From Planctomycetota bacterium (GTDB taxonomy: Bacteria; Planctomycetota; UBA1135; GCA-002686595): 49,310 nucleotides of DNA. The notes beneath the pieces were generated by a model. The model ran no database searches. It saw only the letters and a program-made list of their open reading frames with translations, and was not told the DNA's origin. Location: positions 1-49,310 of the forward strand of contig JAPKBO010000005.1 in the NCBI GenBank assembly GCA_028823395.1. The letters are read 5' to 3'. The translations under genes were made by a program, and so were the position numbers. Position 1 is the stretch's first letter. Every line of letters begins with the position of its first letter. Below are positions 1 through 9,812 of this stretch, piece by piece.

Positions 1-1
1 T

Positions 2-199
2 CTGTGCGCCGCCCTGACTCGCGCGGCAGACCAAACGGACAGGTGGCGAAGACCCAATATGCGGGCAAGCCGCCGTGAACTAGTGCAATCCCACGCGGCC
101 CAGCAAACGGCCCTCCAGTTGGACGCCGCCTGCGAGGCCCTGCAGGCCAGCTCAGGGGACAAGCAAGTGGCCCGCGCCGGCCCCCCCAGCGGTCTCTAG
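2..199 (+). CDS. C-terminal fragment of an unidentified protein (5' end outside window)
   Basis: Frame open from position 2 to TAG at 197-199 (..LQLDAACEALQASSGDKQVARAGPPSGL*); no domain recognised. Confidence 0.4.
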   Translation: MCAALTRAADQTDRWRRPNMRASRRELVQSHAAQQTALQLDAACEALQASSGDKQVARAGPPSGL

Positions 200-246
200 C
201 AATCTTCCTTTTCCGATTCCAACGGGTTTCCCCTACCCTGGCAAGC

Positions 247-915
247 ATGGTCGTAATTCCTACCAGCCGTACGCTGATTGCCGCCGCGACCGTTCTGATT
301 ATCGCCGGGTTCGGAATCAGCACCCTTGTGAACGATCGCGCTCTCAATGAAGAGCGCGGCACAAGTATGGCGAAGCAACTCCCCTTCTACCCCATGTACA
401 CCTGCGTGGTCAGTGGTGAGGGTTTGAGCTTGGCCACGCTCGCGATCGAATTCTACGAGGGTCACCTAGTCCTGCTCGCCAACGAACCTGCACGGCAAAT
501 CTTCCTGAGCGACCCGCGCACCTACTGGGACATCCTCCGTCAGGAGACAATCCGGTCCCAACAAGAGACCTACCCCACATCCAACTGCGTGGTGAGCCAA
601 GAGCCCCTTGGCTCAATGGGCGCGACGATTCATCACCTACACGGCATGCAACTCGTGGAACTTTGCTGTAGCCGTTGTGTCTCTACCCTGAACAAGACTC
701 CGGAACGTTACTTGGAGACCTTGAACAAAGGCTACCTAGATGCTGGCCGAGAGGTGCTTGACGGCATGGCCGTGTTCTGCCCCGTGACCCAAGTCCCCCT
801 GGGGGGAAAGGCCTTGGAATTGCTGTGGGGCACGCGGCTCGTGCGGCTCGCCGATGAGAGTGCCAAGCGCGTCTTCCTCAGGGATCCCTGGCGGTACGCG
901 CTCGACCTTCGCTAA
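247..915 (+). CDS. Hypothetical exported/membrane-anchored protein with three YHS-like repeats
   Basis: N-terminal hydrophobic segment (TLIAAATVLIIAGFGISTLV); three related units beginning YPMYTCVVSGEGL, YPTSNCVVSQEPLG and CPVTQVPLGG, two ending in ARQIFLSDPRTY and AKRVFLRDPWRY. Confidence 0.7.
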   Translation: MVVIPTSRTLIAAATVLIIAGFGISTLVNDRALNEERGTSMAKQLPFYPMYTCVVSGEGLSLATLAIEFYEGHLVLLANEPARQIFLSDPRTYWDILRQETIRSQQETYPTSNCVVSQEPLGSMGATIHHLHGMQLVELCCSRCVSTLNKTPERYLETLNKGYLDAGREVLDGMAVFCPVTQVPLGGKALELLWGTRLVRLADESAKRVFLRDPWRYALDLR

Positions 916-918
916 GCG

Positions 919-1989
919 TCAGGAGTTGACCGTCAGCGCCCTGAGTTCCGCGAGGACCATGTCGCCCACTTCGCCCGTGGCGTGCATGCCCGTTCCCACG
1001 CCCGTCAAGCGGCGCGAGCAAAGGAGGTTTGAGACGGAAGTCTCGATGGCCTTCTCCGCCTCGAGCTGCCCCAGATAGCCGAGCATCATTCCGGCCGCCA
1101 GGATTGCGGCCACGGGAGAGGCTACCCCTTGGCCCGCGTACTTGGGAGCGGAGCCGTGGATGGGCTCAAACAGGCTCACGCGACCCGGATGGATGTTGCC
1201 CGAAGCTGCAATACCCATTCCACCCTGCACCATGGCCCCTAGGTCGGTGATGATGTCCCCGAACAAGTTGGGGGTCACTGCGACGTCGAACCACTCGGGA
1301 TTCTTGACCATCCACATGCAGGCCGCGTCGATATACGCGTGCTCGGTGGAGATATCGGGATACTCCGTCGCCACCTCCGCGAACACGCGCGTCCACAGAT
1401 CGTGGGCGCGTACGGCGTTGGCTTTGTCAATCAAGGTGACCGTCTTGCGCTTGTTGCGCATTCTGGCCGTCTCGAAGGCGTAGCGAACGGCCCGCTCCAC
1501 ACCCATGCGGGTATAGACCATGGTCTGAGTGGAAACCTCATGGGGCTGCCCCTTGTGAGCAAAACCATGCATGCCCGTGTACGCACCCTCGGTATTCTCG
1601 CGGACGATCACCATGTCCACATCCTCTGGTCCCTTATCCTTGAGAGGGCATAGATCGGCGTGGAGCAGCTTGATGGGTCGGAGGTTGATGTACAGATCGA
1701 GGTCAAAGCGACACTTGGCAATGATCCCGTATTCCACTTTCCCAGGCTCTAGGCGCGGATCACCGATGGCCCCGAGGAAGATGGCACCCTGTTGCTTGAC
1801 CTCTTCGAACGCGGCATCCGGAAACATCTCGCCTGTGTCGAGGAAATGCTGGCTGCCGAAGGGGTAGATGGTTTTACGCATGCTGAAGCCGAAGATCTCG
1901 GCAGCAGCATCTGTTACTCGCATGGCCTCGGCGGTGACTTCCGGACCGATACCATCTCCGCCGATAATTGCAATGTCGTATGAATTCAT
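919..1989 (-). CDS. 3-isopropylmalate/isocitrate dehydrogenase family protein
   Basis: MNSYDIAIIGGDGIGPEVTAEAMRV; LRPIKLL..PLKDKGPEDVDMVIVRENTEG; NLFGDIITDLGAMVQGGMGIAASGNI; FEPIHGSAPKYAG. Start set at ATG 1989 rather than the longer ORF. Confidence 0.9.
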   Translation of the reverse strand: MNSYDIAIIGGDGIGPEVTAEAMRVTDAAAEIFGFSMRKTIYPFGSQHFLDTGEMFPDAAFEEVKQQGAIFLGAIGDPRLEPGKVEYGIIAKCRFDLDLYINLRPIKLLHADLCPLKDKGPEDVDMVIVRENTEGAYTGMHGFAHKGQPHEVSTQTMVYTRMGVERAVRYAFETARMRNKRKTVTLIDKANAVRAHDLWTRVFAEVATEYPDISTEHAYIDAACMWMVKNPEWFDVAVTPNLFGDIITDLGAMVQGGMGIAASGNIHPGRVSLFEPIHGSAPKYAGQGVASPVAAILAAGMMLGYLGQLEAEKAIETSVSNLLCSRRLTGVGTGMHATGEVGDMVLAELRALTVNS

Positions 1990-2014
1990 GAGTGAGATCA
2001 GATGGGTGAGCGCT

Positions 2015-4024
2015 TCAGACGCTCGTCGGAGTACGGAACATACCTGGAGTGTAGGCCACGATGCGGCCCTCGACCGCACTGGCGGCCACGCTGAGTGGAG
2101 AGCCTAGGTACAGACGCCCTGGCCCACTGCGTCCATTGAAATTTCGATTGATGGCGCTGATGGTGACCTGCTCTCGGTCATCAGAAACCCCTGGTCCGCA
2201 ACCGATGCACGCACCACAACCGGGATCGATGACCTGGACACCGGCGCGCTCGAACACATCTAGGTATCCCATGCGCTTGGCGTAGCCGGCCACAGCCTCT
2301 GAACCGAATTGTATCAGCATTTGAGTTCCCGCAGCGACCTGGCGGCCCGCATCGAGAGCCTCTGCCAAGACGAGAGCGTAGAAGTCCATGTCGTGCTCTT
2401 TACCCGCAGTGCACGAACCGCCGTAGGCAATATCGATGGACACCTCTTCCAATTCCTCGATGGCCCGGCCGTAGGTGGGGTCACCAGGCTCGGCCACCAT
2501 AGGCACCAGAGAGGACATGTCGATCTGGTAGACGCCGCCGGAGTACTCCGCTCCCTCATCCGGGGCCACAAAGCGGGCACGGAACATATCCGGGGTGGTA
2601 CCTTCGCGCCGCTCGGCCATCCACTCAGCAGTAAGGTCGTCGCCTTCGCAGATACCCGAACGTGCAGAACACTCGGTGGCCATGTTGCACAGAGTCGCTC
2701 GCTCATCCATCGAAATGGACGCGAGCCCTGGCCCACCAAACTCCATGACGCGATCAAGAGTCTCTTCGCGTTTCGCGTAGGTGTCCAGGATGTGAAGCAT
2801 CAGGTCCTTGGCCGTCATGCCAGGATTCAACTCGCCCACAAGCTCAAACCGAATGGATTCCGGCACACGCACAATGGTGAAGCCCGACGAAATCAGGCCG
2901 GCGTACTCCGTGGAGCCCACGCCGTAGGCCAGGGCATTGCTACCCCCACCCATGCAGGTGTGCGAGTCCGTCGCCTGAATGAAGTCTCCCGGATCCACGA
3001 ACATCTCGCGGGCCACCTGATGGCAGATCCCTGGCGAGACGCCGTCTTGGGCGGAGTAATCCCGAACACCCGTATGGAGTTGAAACTCTTTTTGTAGATC
3101 ACGGAGCGTCTGGATCTTGTCGCTGAACGGCGCCATGCGCTCAACACCATCGGCATACAGGAGGTGATCCTCGAAGACGGCGAACTTTGCCGGATTCTGG
3201 ACCACGTAGTCCTCGCCGTATTCCTGGCTAAGGAAGTGGTGTACCTGGGCGGTGGTAAACTCGTGACTGTAGCCACCATCCACCTTGACTAAGCAGACAT
3301 CGCCCGGCTGAACGCAAGTCACTCCCCCGTCCTCCGCAGAGTCAGAGACGAGCTTGGCCGCGATGATCTTCTCGGACATGTTCATGGGCCTGGGAGCCGT
3401 CGTCAGCTCCGGAACCGAAGCAGCACCACTGGCGTACAAAGCGGCGAACTGAAAGAGTCCGCCGGCCTCAACGATGGCCCCGCTGATTGCATCGAGCCGC
3501 GAAGTGAACTCCTCCAGCGCGATTTCCTCTCCAGCCTGGAGACGTTGCAACTGGTCATGATCCCCCATCAACTGGCCGAGGTTGACGTTGTTACGCCCGT
3601 GGATGGGTGCAAAGGAGGAAGCGATAACTAGGTGTACGCCACACCAGCGCTCGGCCTGGGGCGCCGTCTCCCGGCTCGAGCCCGTGCCCTTGCGTTGGCC
3701 AGAGACGATCACCTCAAAGCCACCGTCCAAAAGCGCGCGTGATTCGAATACCCGCTGTCCTTGTTCATCGAGCAGGCCCGCATAGGCATCGAGAGCGATG
3801 TCCTCAGGCCGATGCCTGAAGCAAACCCAAGCCGGGGTCATGGTGTCCGTGTTGATGTCGTCGAGCAGCTCGGCCGGATCCACATCCTGCATGCGCAACT
3901 CGGCCTCGCCCCGCAATTGTGCGCCGATGCGAGCTAGGTCCTTGGTCAGGAATAACGCGCGCTTTCCAGGAGTCAAACGCACGACCCTGCGGCCGTCGGC
4001 CGCTATGTGAATCAATGGGTTCAT
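2015..4024 (-). CDS. Aconitase-superfamily protein; fused isopropylmalate isomerase-like with swivel (LeuD-like) domain N-terminal to catalytic (LeuC-like) domain
   Basis: LeuD-like GTGSSRETAPQAERW..VIASSFAPIHGRNNVNLGQL near the N-terminus; LeuC-like DSHTCMGGGSNALAYGVGSTEYA; putative 4Fe-4S cysteines in GGSCTAGKEHD and DPGCGACIGCGPG. Confidence 0.88.
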   Translation of the reverse strand: MNPLIHIAADGRRVVRLTPGKRALFLTKDLARIGAQLRGEAELRMQDVDPAELLDDINTDTMTPAWVCFRHRPEDIALDAYAGLLDEQGQRVFESRALLDGGFEVIVSGQRKGTGSSRETAPQAERWCGVHLVIASSFAPIHGRNNVNLGQLMGDHDQLQRLQAGEEIALEEFTSRLDAISGAIVEAGGLFQFAALYASGAASVPELTTAPRPMNMSEKIIAAKLVSDSAEDGGVTCVQPGDVCLVKVDGGYSHEFTTAQVHHFLSQEYGEDYVVQNPAKFAVFEDHLLYADGVERMAPFSDKIQTLRDLQKEFQLHTGVRDYSAQDGVSPGICHQVAREMFVDPGDFIQATDSHTCMGGGSNALAYGVGSTEYAGLISSGFTIVRVPESIRFELVGELNPGMTAKDLMLHILDTYAKREETLDRVMEFGGPGLASISMDERATLCNMATECSARSGICEGDDLTAEWMAERREGTTPDMFRARFVAPDEGAEYSGGVYQIDMSSLVPMVAEPGDPTYGRAIEELEEVSIDIAYGGSCTAGKEHDMDFYALVLAEALDAGRQVAAGTQMLIQFGSEAVAGYAKRMGYLDVFERAGVQVIDPGCGACIGCGPGVSDDREQVTISAINRNFNGRSGPGRLYLGSPLSVAASAVEGRIVAYTPGMFRTPTSV

Positions 4025-4031
4025 GATTGCT

Positions 4032-5237
4032 CTAGCCCGCCGTATTCTCGATCAACATGGCGATGCCCTGTCCGCCACCGATACAGGCCGAACCCACGCC
4101 GTAGCGCTTGCCGCTGCGACGTAATTGATAGCAAAGGGTCAAGATCAAGCGCGTACCCGTGGCACCGAGTGGATGTCCAAGGCTGATCGCGCCGCCGTTC
4201 ACGTTGCACCGATCGCGATTGAGGCCCAACTCCTTCTCGCAGCCCAGATACTGAGCACTGAAGGCCTCGTTGATTTCGAAGTAGTCCACATCGTCGGTGC
4301 TCAAGGAGGCTTTCTCCAAGAGTGACCGGATGGCGGGCACGGGGCCAATGCCCATCTCCTTGGGATCCACACCCACGTAGCTCCAGCCGCGGATGGTTGC
4401 CATCACATCCAGACCATCGGCCCTGGCGCGCTCAGCGGTGGTCACCACGACAGACGCCGCACCGTCGACGATCCCGCTGGCGTTGCCCGCGGTCACAGTG
4501 CCTTCCTTTCCGAAGGCGGCGCGCAGTCCGCTAAGGACTTCGATGGTGGTCTCGGGCTTGATGTGATCATCGGTATCGATCAAGCGCTCGCCCTTACGGG
4601 TCTTGAGAGTCACCGGCGCGATCTCCTCGGCGAAGAGTCCCTCACTGACAGCCTTGGCCCCCAGTTGGTGGCTGCGCAGGGCGTACTCGTCCTGGGCTTC
4701 ACGGCCGATATCGAGGCGCTTGGCCAAACGCTCTGCGGTCTGCGCCATGTAAGTGTCGGCGTAGGGGTCGTAGAGGCTGGCGAACAAGAGGTCCTGCATC
4801 TCGGGCGCCTTGCCAAATGGAAAGCCACGCCGCGCGCCGTACAGCACAAAGGGCGCCTGGCTCATATTCTCCATCCCGCCAGCGAGCACGGTCGTCGCTT
4901 CACCCAGTTGGATCAGCTGAGCTGCGCTGACGATGGACTGGATGCCGGAACCACATAGTCGGTTAACGGTCAGCGCCGGAGCGTGCTCAGGAACTCCCGA
5001 CCGCAAGGCCACGTGACGGGCACCGTAGATCGCATCCGTGGAGGTCTGAAGCGCATTGCCCATGACCACGTGATCGACGCTGGCCGGGTCCACCTTCGAT
5101 CGCTCGAGGGCTGCCGTGGATGCGTGCACGCCAAGATCGATGGCGGACAGATCCTTGAACGCTCCGTAGCCGGGTGTGCCCACGTATTCGGCCATGGGAG
5201 TGCGTGCTCCACCGACGATGACGACTTCTTGACTCAT
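4032..5237 (-). CDS. Thiolase (acetyl-CoA C-acetyltransferase family)
   Basis: VNRLCGSGIQSIV active Cys; NEAFSAQ; GGAISLGHPLGATGTR; SACIGGGQG. Confidence 0.95.
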   Translation of the reverse strand: MSQEVVIVGGARTPMAEYVGTPGYGAFKDLSAIDLGVHASTAALERSKVDPASVDHVVMGNALQTSTDAIYGARHVALRSGVPEHAPALTVNRLCGSGIQSIVSAAQLIQLGEATTVLAGGMENMSQAPFVLYGARRGFPFGKAPEMQDLLFASLYDPYADTYMAQTAERLAKRLDIGREAQDEYALRSHQLGAKAVSEGLFAEEIAPVTLKTRKGERLIDTDDHIKPETTIEVLSGLRAAFGKEGTVTAGNASGIVDGAASVVVTTAERARADGLDVMATIRGWSYVGVDPKEMGIGPVPAIRSLLEKASLSTDDVDYFEINEAFSAQYLGCEKELGLNRDRCNVNGGAISLGHPLGATGTRLILTLCYQLRRSGKRYGVGSACIGGGQGIAMLIENTAG

Positions 5238-5270
5238 GATTGCTTGTTTCCTGCCTGTTGAATGAACGGC

Positions 5271-6059
5271 CTACTTGCCTTGGAACGACGCCTTACGCTT
5301 TTCGAGGAACGCAGCCATGCCCTCGGCCATGTCTTCGGTGACCGAAGCCTTGCCGAAGAACTCGGTCTCCATCTGCTCACCCTCGGCCTGGGTCACATCC
5401 CAGCCACGAAGGATGGCCTGCATCCCGAATCCGATGGCCTGGGGGCCCTTGCTGAGCATGGACTTGACCAGCTTGGCCGTGCCTTCTTCCAAATCCTCGG
5501 GCGCGAACAAGCGATTGATCACACCCACACGGTGAGCCTCTTCAGCGGAGACCATGTCGCCCGTCAGGATCCACTCCCGAGCCACGCCGGGACCGGCGAT
5601 GCGCGAGAGGCGTTGGCTGCCGCCATAGCCCGGGATAATGCCCAGGCTCACCTCGGGCAACCCCATGCGTGCGGTATTGGAGGCCGTGCGCAGGGTGCAG
5701 GCGAGGGCCAATTCGCAACCGCCACCGAGAGCGAAACCATTCACCATGGCCACCGAAGGCTTGCCCAGCTCGTCAAGCTTGCGAAGGACGGACTGACCGA
5801 AGCCAGCCAGCTTGGCCGCCTCTTCGGACTGGCCCGCCACCTCAAGCAACTCGCCGATGTCAGCGCCGGCCACAAAAGCCTTTTCCCCGGCGCCCGTGAT
5901 CACGAGCGCACGGATGTCCGCGTCCCCCTTGACGTCATCAAACGCCTCACCCAACTCCAACAGAGTCTGATGGTTGAGCGCGTTCATCTTGTCGGGCCGG
6001 TTGATCGTCACGCGAGCGACGGCGCCGTCCTTCTCGAGGAGAATGTTCTCAAATGTCAC
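5271..6059 (-). CDS. Enoyl-CoA hydratase/isomerase (crotonase) family protein
   Basis: ARVTINRPDKMNALN; AFVAGADIGEL; MVNGFALGGGCELALACT; PEVSLGIIPGYGGSQRLSR. Confidence 0.95.
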   Translation of the reverse strand: MTFENILLEKDGAVARVTINRPDKMNALNHQTLLELGEAFDDVKGDADIRALVITGAGEKAFVAGADIGELLEVAGQSEEAAKLAGFGQSVLRKLDELGKPSVAMVNGFALGGGCELALACTLRTASNTARMGLPEVSLGIIPGYGGSQRLSRIAGPGVAREWILTGDMVSAEEAHRVGVINRLFAPEDLEEGTAKLVKSMLSKGPQAIGFGMQAILRGWDVTQAEGEQMETEFFGKASVTEDMAEGMAAFLEKRKASFQGK

Positions 6060-6098
6060 GGGTAGGTCCTGGATGGAGGTTGGATGAGGAACGAAGAC

Positions 6099-6611
6099 TC
6101 AGTCGTTCTCAACGACGGTCATGCGCACGACTTGTACCGGCTCAACCGGGGAGGAACCCTCGCCACCCGGGGTGCAAGCCCCGCCGACAATGGCATCCAA
6201 CACTTCAAGGCCTTCGGTCAGACGACCAAAAGCTGTGTATTGGTTGTCCAGGAATCCGGCCTCGCCGTGGCAGACGAAAAACTGACTGCCTGCCGAGTTG
6301 GGATCTTGGGAGCGGGCCATGGAGAGCACGCCACGCTCGTGGTGCACATCGTTGAATTCAGCGTCGATCTGGTAGCCCGGACCGCCGGTGCCTGCAGGGC
6401 CACTGCCACCGTCTTTGGTGTTGGGGCAGCCACCCTGGATCATGAACCCGGGGATGATGCGGTGAAAGCGAGTGCCGTCATAGAAGCCCTCGCGGGCCAG
6501 CTTCACGAAGTTCTCCACGTGGCCCGGGGCCAGGTCGGTGAAAAACTCGGCGGTCATATCGCCGGCTTCGGTCTCGATCTTCACGGTCACGTTTGCAGTC
6601 GTCTTAGGCAT
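6099..6611 (-). CDS. Cyclophilin-type peptidyl-prolyl cis-trans isomerase
   Basis: HVENFVKLAREGFYDGTRFHRIIPGFMIQGGCPNTKDGGSG..GVLSMARSQDPNSAGSQFFVCHG. Confidence 0.95.
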   Translation of the reverse strand: MPKTTANVTVKIETEAGDMTAEFFTDLAPGHVENFVKLAREGFYDGTRFHRIIPGFMIQGGCPNTKDGGSGPAGTGGPGYQIDAEFNDVHHERGVLSMARSQDPNSAGSQFFVCHGEAGFLDNQYTAFGRLTEGLEVLDAIVGGACTPGGEGSSPVEPVQVVRMTVVEND

Positions 6612-6626
6612 CGGTATGGGTATTTC

Positions 6627-7622
6627 TTAGAGGTCAGAGTTATCAGGATTGCCCTCGGGGGCGGTTACGACGATGGCTCGCCGAATGATCTGCCGCGTGG
6701 GCGGCCTGTGCGTTGCCGGATTGCGAGGGTTGAACCCCGCCTTGACACTATCCACCACCGCTTCCACGGCGGGCATACCCGTCAGCACCTGGCCAAAACC
6801 CGTGTACTTACCGTCAAGGCTGGGGTACACGGCGTGCATGACGAAGAACTCGCTGCTGGCCGAGTCAAAGGCGGGAATGGTCTGCCCGTTCTTGTCCTTA
6901 CTGTCGACGCCAAAGCGCGCCATGGAGAGCACACCAGGCACGTGGCGCTTGGCATTGAACTCGTTCTTCAGAGTTCGAGGCGCAGGGCGCTCGGGTCGAG
7001 CACTGCCTGCCTGGACCATAAAGCCGGGCACGACTCGGTGAAACTGGTTGTCGTCGTAGAAACCGGTGTAGACCAGATCGAGGAAGTTACGCACGTGATT
7101 GGGTGCCACATCAGGCCACATCTCGGCGCGCAGGGGACCGTGCAGCGTGAGCAGCACGACCTGATAGCCGGAGAGCTGCTCGGCAGACATGGACATGAAG
7201 TCCAGCCCTTCCGGCACACCTCGTAGGATGGGGACGCGAACCTCCTGCCCCTCTCCCAGATTCAGGTTCAGTACCAGCTCCGAATCGTCCGCTAGCTTGG
7301 CGGTCGCCAGAGCGGGCCCGATGTTGAGGCTAGTCGTGATTCTTTGCTCCGCAGCCAGCGTCAGGTTTGCCCTGACCCTGCGACTTCCCAGAGCCTTGCC
7401 CCCCACCGAAAATGCCGCCGGCGACAGCGCCCATGCGGGGACCTCAGTCGCAGCTCCCGCCGCCTGGATGCTCAATTCAACCTCGAAGCTCTCGCCCTCG
7501 ATGTAGACCTCGGGCACGGATAGCGCATAGCTAACTTCTGCTGCCTCGGGCTCCTGAATACAGAAGGCCCCCGCAGCGAGCGCGAGAGAGCCGAGACCGG
7601 AAACGACGTAAGTAGTGCTCAT
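6627..7622 (-). CDS. Secreted cyclophilin-type PPIase with N-terminal extension
   Basis: C-terminal cyclophilin motifs (HVRNFLDLVYTGFYDDNQFHRVVPGFMVQAGS..GVLSMARFG..ASSEFFVMHA); hydrophobic N-terminus; about 160 aa non-cyclophilin N-terminal region. Confidence 0.88.
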   Translation of the reverse strand: MSTTYVVSGLGSLALAAGAFCIQEPEAAEVSYALSVPEVYIEGESFEVELSIQAAGAATEVPAWALSPAAFSVGGKALGSRRVRANLTLAAEQRITTSLNIGPALATAKLADDSELVLNLNLGEGQEVRVPILRGVPEGLDFMSMSAEQLSGYQVVLLTLHGPLRAEMWPDVAPNHVRNFLDLVYTGFYDDNQFHRVVPGFMVQAGSARPERPAPRTLKNEFNAKRHVPGVLSMARFGVDSKDKNGQTIPAFDSASSEFFVMHAVYPSLDGKYTGFGQVLTGMPAVEAVVDSVKAGFNPRNPATHRPPTRQIIRRAIVVTAPEGNPDNSDL

Positions 7623-8512
7623 GATTTTTTGTCCCCTTCCCAGCTGTAGTACCCCTCGCCCGTCTTGCGGCCCAACTTGCCCTCGGCCACCTTGCTGCGC
7701 AGGCTGGCGGGCACCGAGAAGGCGGGCTCATCGGGATAGCGCTCGGTCCAGCCCTCAAGAATGAAGAGGGTGGTGTCGAGCCCCACGTAGTCGGTCAAGG
7801 TCAGGGGCCCCATCGGGTGGCCGCAACCAAACTGCATGGCCGCGTCAATATCTTCCTTGCTGGCGTCGCCGCGATCGAGCATCTCGATGGCCTGCACCAT
7901 GTAGGGCACGAGCAATCGGTTGACCACGAAGCCCGGAGTATCCTTGCAGGAGACGGGGGTCTTCCCGCAGGCGCTCCCGAAGGCGCGCGCGGCCTCATGG
8001 ACATCCGCATCGGTCTCGTCGGTGCGTACGACCTCGACCAGACGCATGAGCTGCACGGGATTGAAAAAGTGTAGGCCAACGAAGCGTTCAGGACGGCCCG
8101 AGGCAATCGCCATCTCCCCGATGGGGAACGAAGACGTGTTGGAAGCGAAAATGGTCTCGGGCTTGCAGGTGCCGCCCAACTCGCTGAAGAGGCTCTTCTT
8201 CGCGTCCAGGTTCTCGACGATGGCCTCCACAACCAGGTCACAGTCGGCAAGGCTGGCCTTCTCTGTACTGGAAGTGATGCGCCCGCGTGTCTCCGCCACC
8301 CAGGCCTGAGCCTCGTCCTCGCTCATCTTGCCCTTCTCGACTTTCTTGGAAGCCAGCTTGGCGAGGCTCTTCTCGATACGCGCCATACCTTTGGCCAGGG
8401 CGCCCTCGTCCATCTCAAAGGCAACGACGTCGCAGCCACCCTGGGCAGCGACCTGAACAATGCCGTGGCCCATGAGGCCACATCCGACGACTCCGACTTT
8501 CTTGATTTCCAT
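7619..8512 (-). CDS. 3-hydroxyacyl-CoA (3-hydroxybutyryl-CoA) dehydrogenase
   Basis: MEIKKVGVVGCGLMGHGIVQVAAQGG Rossmann motif; ASNTSSFPIGEMA; GLHFFNPVQLMRLVEVV; DTPGFVVNRLL; start set at ATG 8512; 4-nt overlap with the next gene. Confidence 0.94.
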   Translation of the reverse strand: MEIKKVGVVGCGLMGHGIVQVAAQGGCDVVAFEMDEGALAKGMARIEKSLAKLASKKVEKGKMSEDEAQAWVAETRGRITSSTEKASLADCDLVVEAIVENLDAKKSLFSELGGTCKPETIFASNTSSFPIGEMAIASGRPERFVGLHFFNPVQLMRLVEVVRTDETDADVHEAARAFGSACGKTPVSCKDTPGFVVNRLLVPYMVQAIEMLDRGDASKEDIDAAMQFGCGHPMGPLTLTDYVGLDTTLFILEGWTERYPDEPAFSVPASLRSKVAEGKLGRKTGEGYYSWEGDKKS

Positions 8513-8576
8513 GGGTGCGTTCTGGTGGTTGGTCCGGAGCAAGGGGTGCGTCCGAAGGGAGGTGAAGGGTCGAGCG

Positions 8577-9812
8577 TCAGCCCGGTGTATTCGAGGGGTC
8601 CTCGCGGTGGAAAGCGGCGGCCAGACCCATGCCGCCTGAAATGCACAGGCTGGCCAGTCCGTGGGTCCCTCCACGGCGCGCCAGTTCGTGCAGGAGCGTG
8701 ACGACGATGCGGGCACCTGTCGCCCCAATCGGGTGGCCCAGGGCGATGGCCCCGCCATTGACGTTGAGTTTTCCCGCGTCGAAGCCCATCTCGCTCTGGC
8801 AGGCCAAGACCTGCGCAGCAAAGGCCTCATTCAACTCGATCAGATCGTAGTCGCCCAAGGCCAGCTCATTCTGACGCTGTAACTGTTCGAAGGCCGGGAC
8901 CGGGCCTAGGCCCATAATGGTGGGATCCACCCCTCCCGCAGCAATCTCGCCCACGTAAGCGAGGGGCTCAAGGCCCATCTCGCGGGCCGTGTCTTCGCCC
9001 ATGAGTAGCACCGCGGCCGCACCATCAGTGATGCCCGAGGCGTTGCCCGGGGTGACGGTGCCCTCGTCCGCAAAGACGGCCGGTAGTTTTGCAAGCCGCG
9101 CCATATCCGTGTCGGGCCGCAGGTGTTCATCAGCGCTAACGGTGACCGTCTCCTTACGCCCCACGACCTCTACGGGGCTCAACTCCGCATCGAAGCGCCC
9201 GGCCTCAACGGCCGCACCGGCCTTGTGCTGGCTATCCAAGGCGAAGGCGTCCTGCTGCTCGCGCGTGATCGAGTACTGCCCGGCCAACTTCTCAGCGGTC
9301 GCACCCATGAGCATGTCCGCTAGGGGGCAATGAAAGCCGTCCTGATACATCGAGTCGACGACCTTGCTGTGGCCCAAGCGATAACCGCGCCGCATCTTGG
9401 GGAGGAAGTAAGGCAGGCCGCTCATGCTCTCCACGCCACCCGCCACAACCACGTCAGCGCGGCCCAGGCGAATCGAGTCCGTGCCGAATTGAATGGCCTT
9501 CAAGCCGCTGCCGCAGGCCATGTTGACGGTGGTCGCGGTTGTGGTCTCAGGGATTCCTGCCCGCACGGAGATCTGACGTGCCACATTCGGACCGCCTCCT
9601 GCCTGGCGGCCATTCCCCATGAAGACCTCTCCCACGCGCTCGGGGTCGACCGTGGAGCGCGCGAGCAGGTCTGTCACCAGTGACGTCCCCAAGTCCGCAG
9701 CGGACAGGTCGGCAAAAGAACCCAGGTAGCGCCCAATGGGCGTTCGCAAGGCATGGGTGATCACCACGCCGCGGCCAGCCGGGTTCGATGCTGTGGTGGA
9801 GTGTGTGCCCAT
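8577..9812 (-). CDS. Thiolase (acetyl-CoA acyl/acetyltransferase)
   Basis: [44 protein letters not shown]. Confidence 0.95.
   Translation of the reverse strand: MGTHSTTASNPAGRGVVITHALRTPIGRYLGSFADLSAADLGTSLVTDLLARSTVDPERVGEVFMGNGRQAGGGPNVARQISVRAGIPETTTATTVNMACGSGLKAIQFGTDSIRLGRADVVVAGGVESMSGLPYFLPKMRRGYRLGHSKVVDSMYQDGFHCPLADMLMGATAEKLAGQYSITREQQDAFALDSQHKAGAAVEAGRFDAELSPVEVVGRKETVTVSADEHLRPDTDMARLAKLPAVFADEGTVTPGNASGITDGAAAVLLMGEDTAREMGLEPLAYVGEIAAGGVDPTIMGLGPVPAFEQLQRQNELALGDYDLIELNEAFAAQVLACQSEMGFDAGKLNVNGGAIALGHPIGATGARIVVTLLHELARRGGTHGLASLCISGGMGLAAAFHREDPSNTPG

Noticed and set aside
2309-3097. 262-aa plus-strand ORF
   Set aside because: Antisense to the LeuDC-like gene; shadow ORF.
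6084-7226. 380-aa plus-strand ORF
   Set aside because: Antisense to two clear cyclophilin genes; typical shadow ORF in high-GC DNA with no recognisable motifs.
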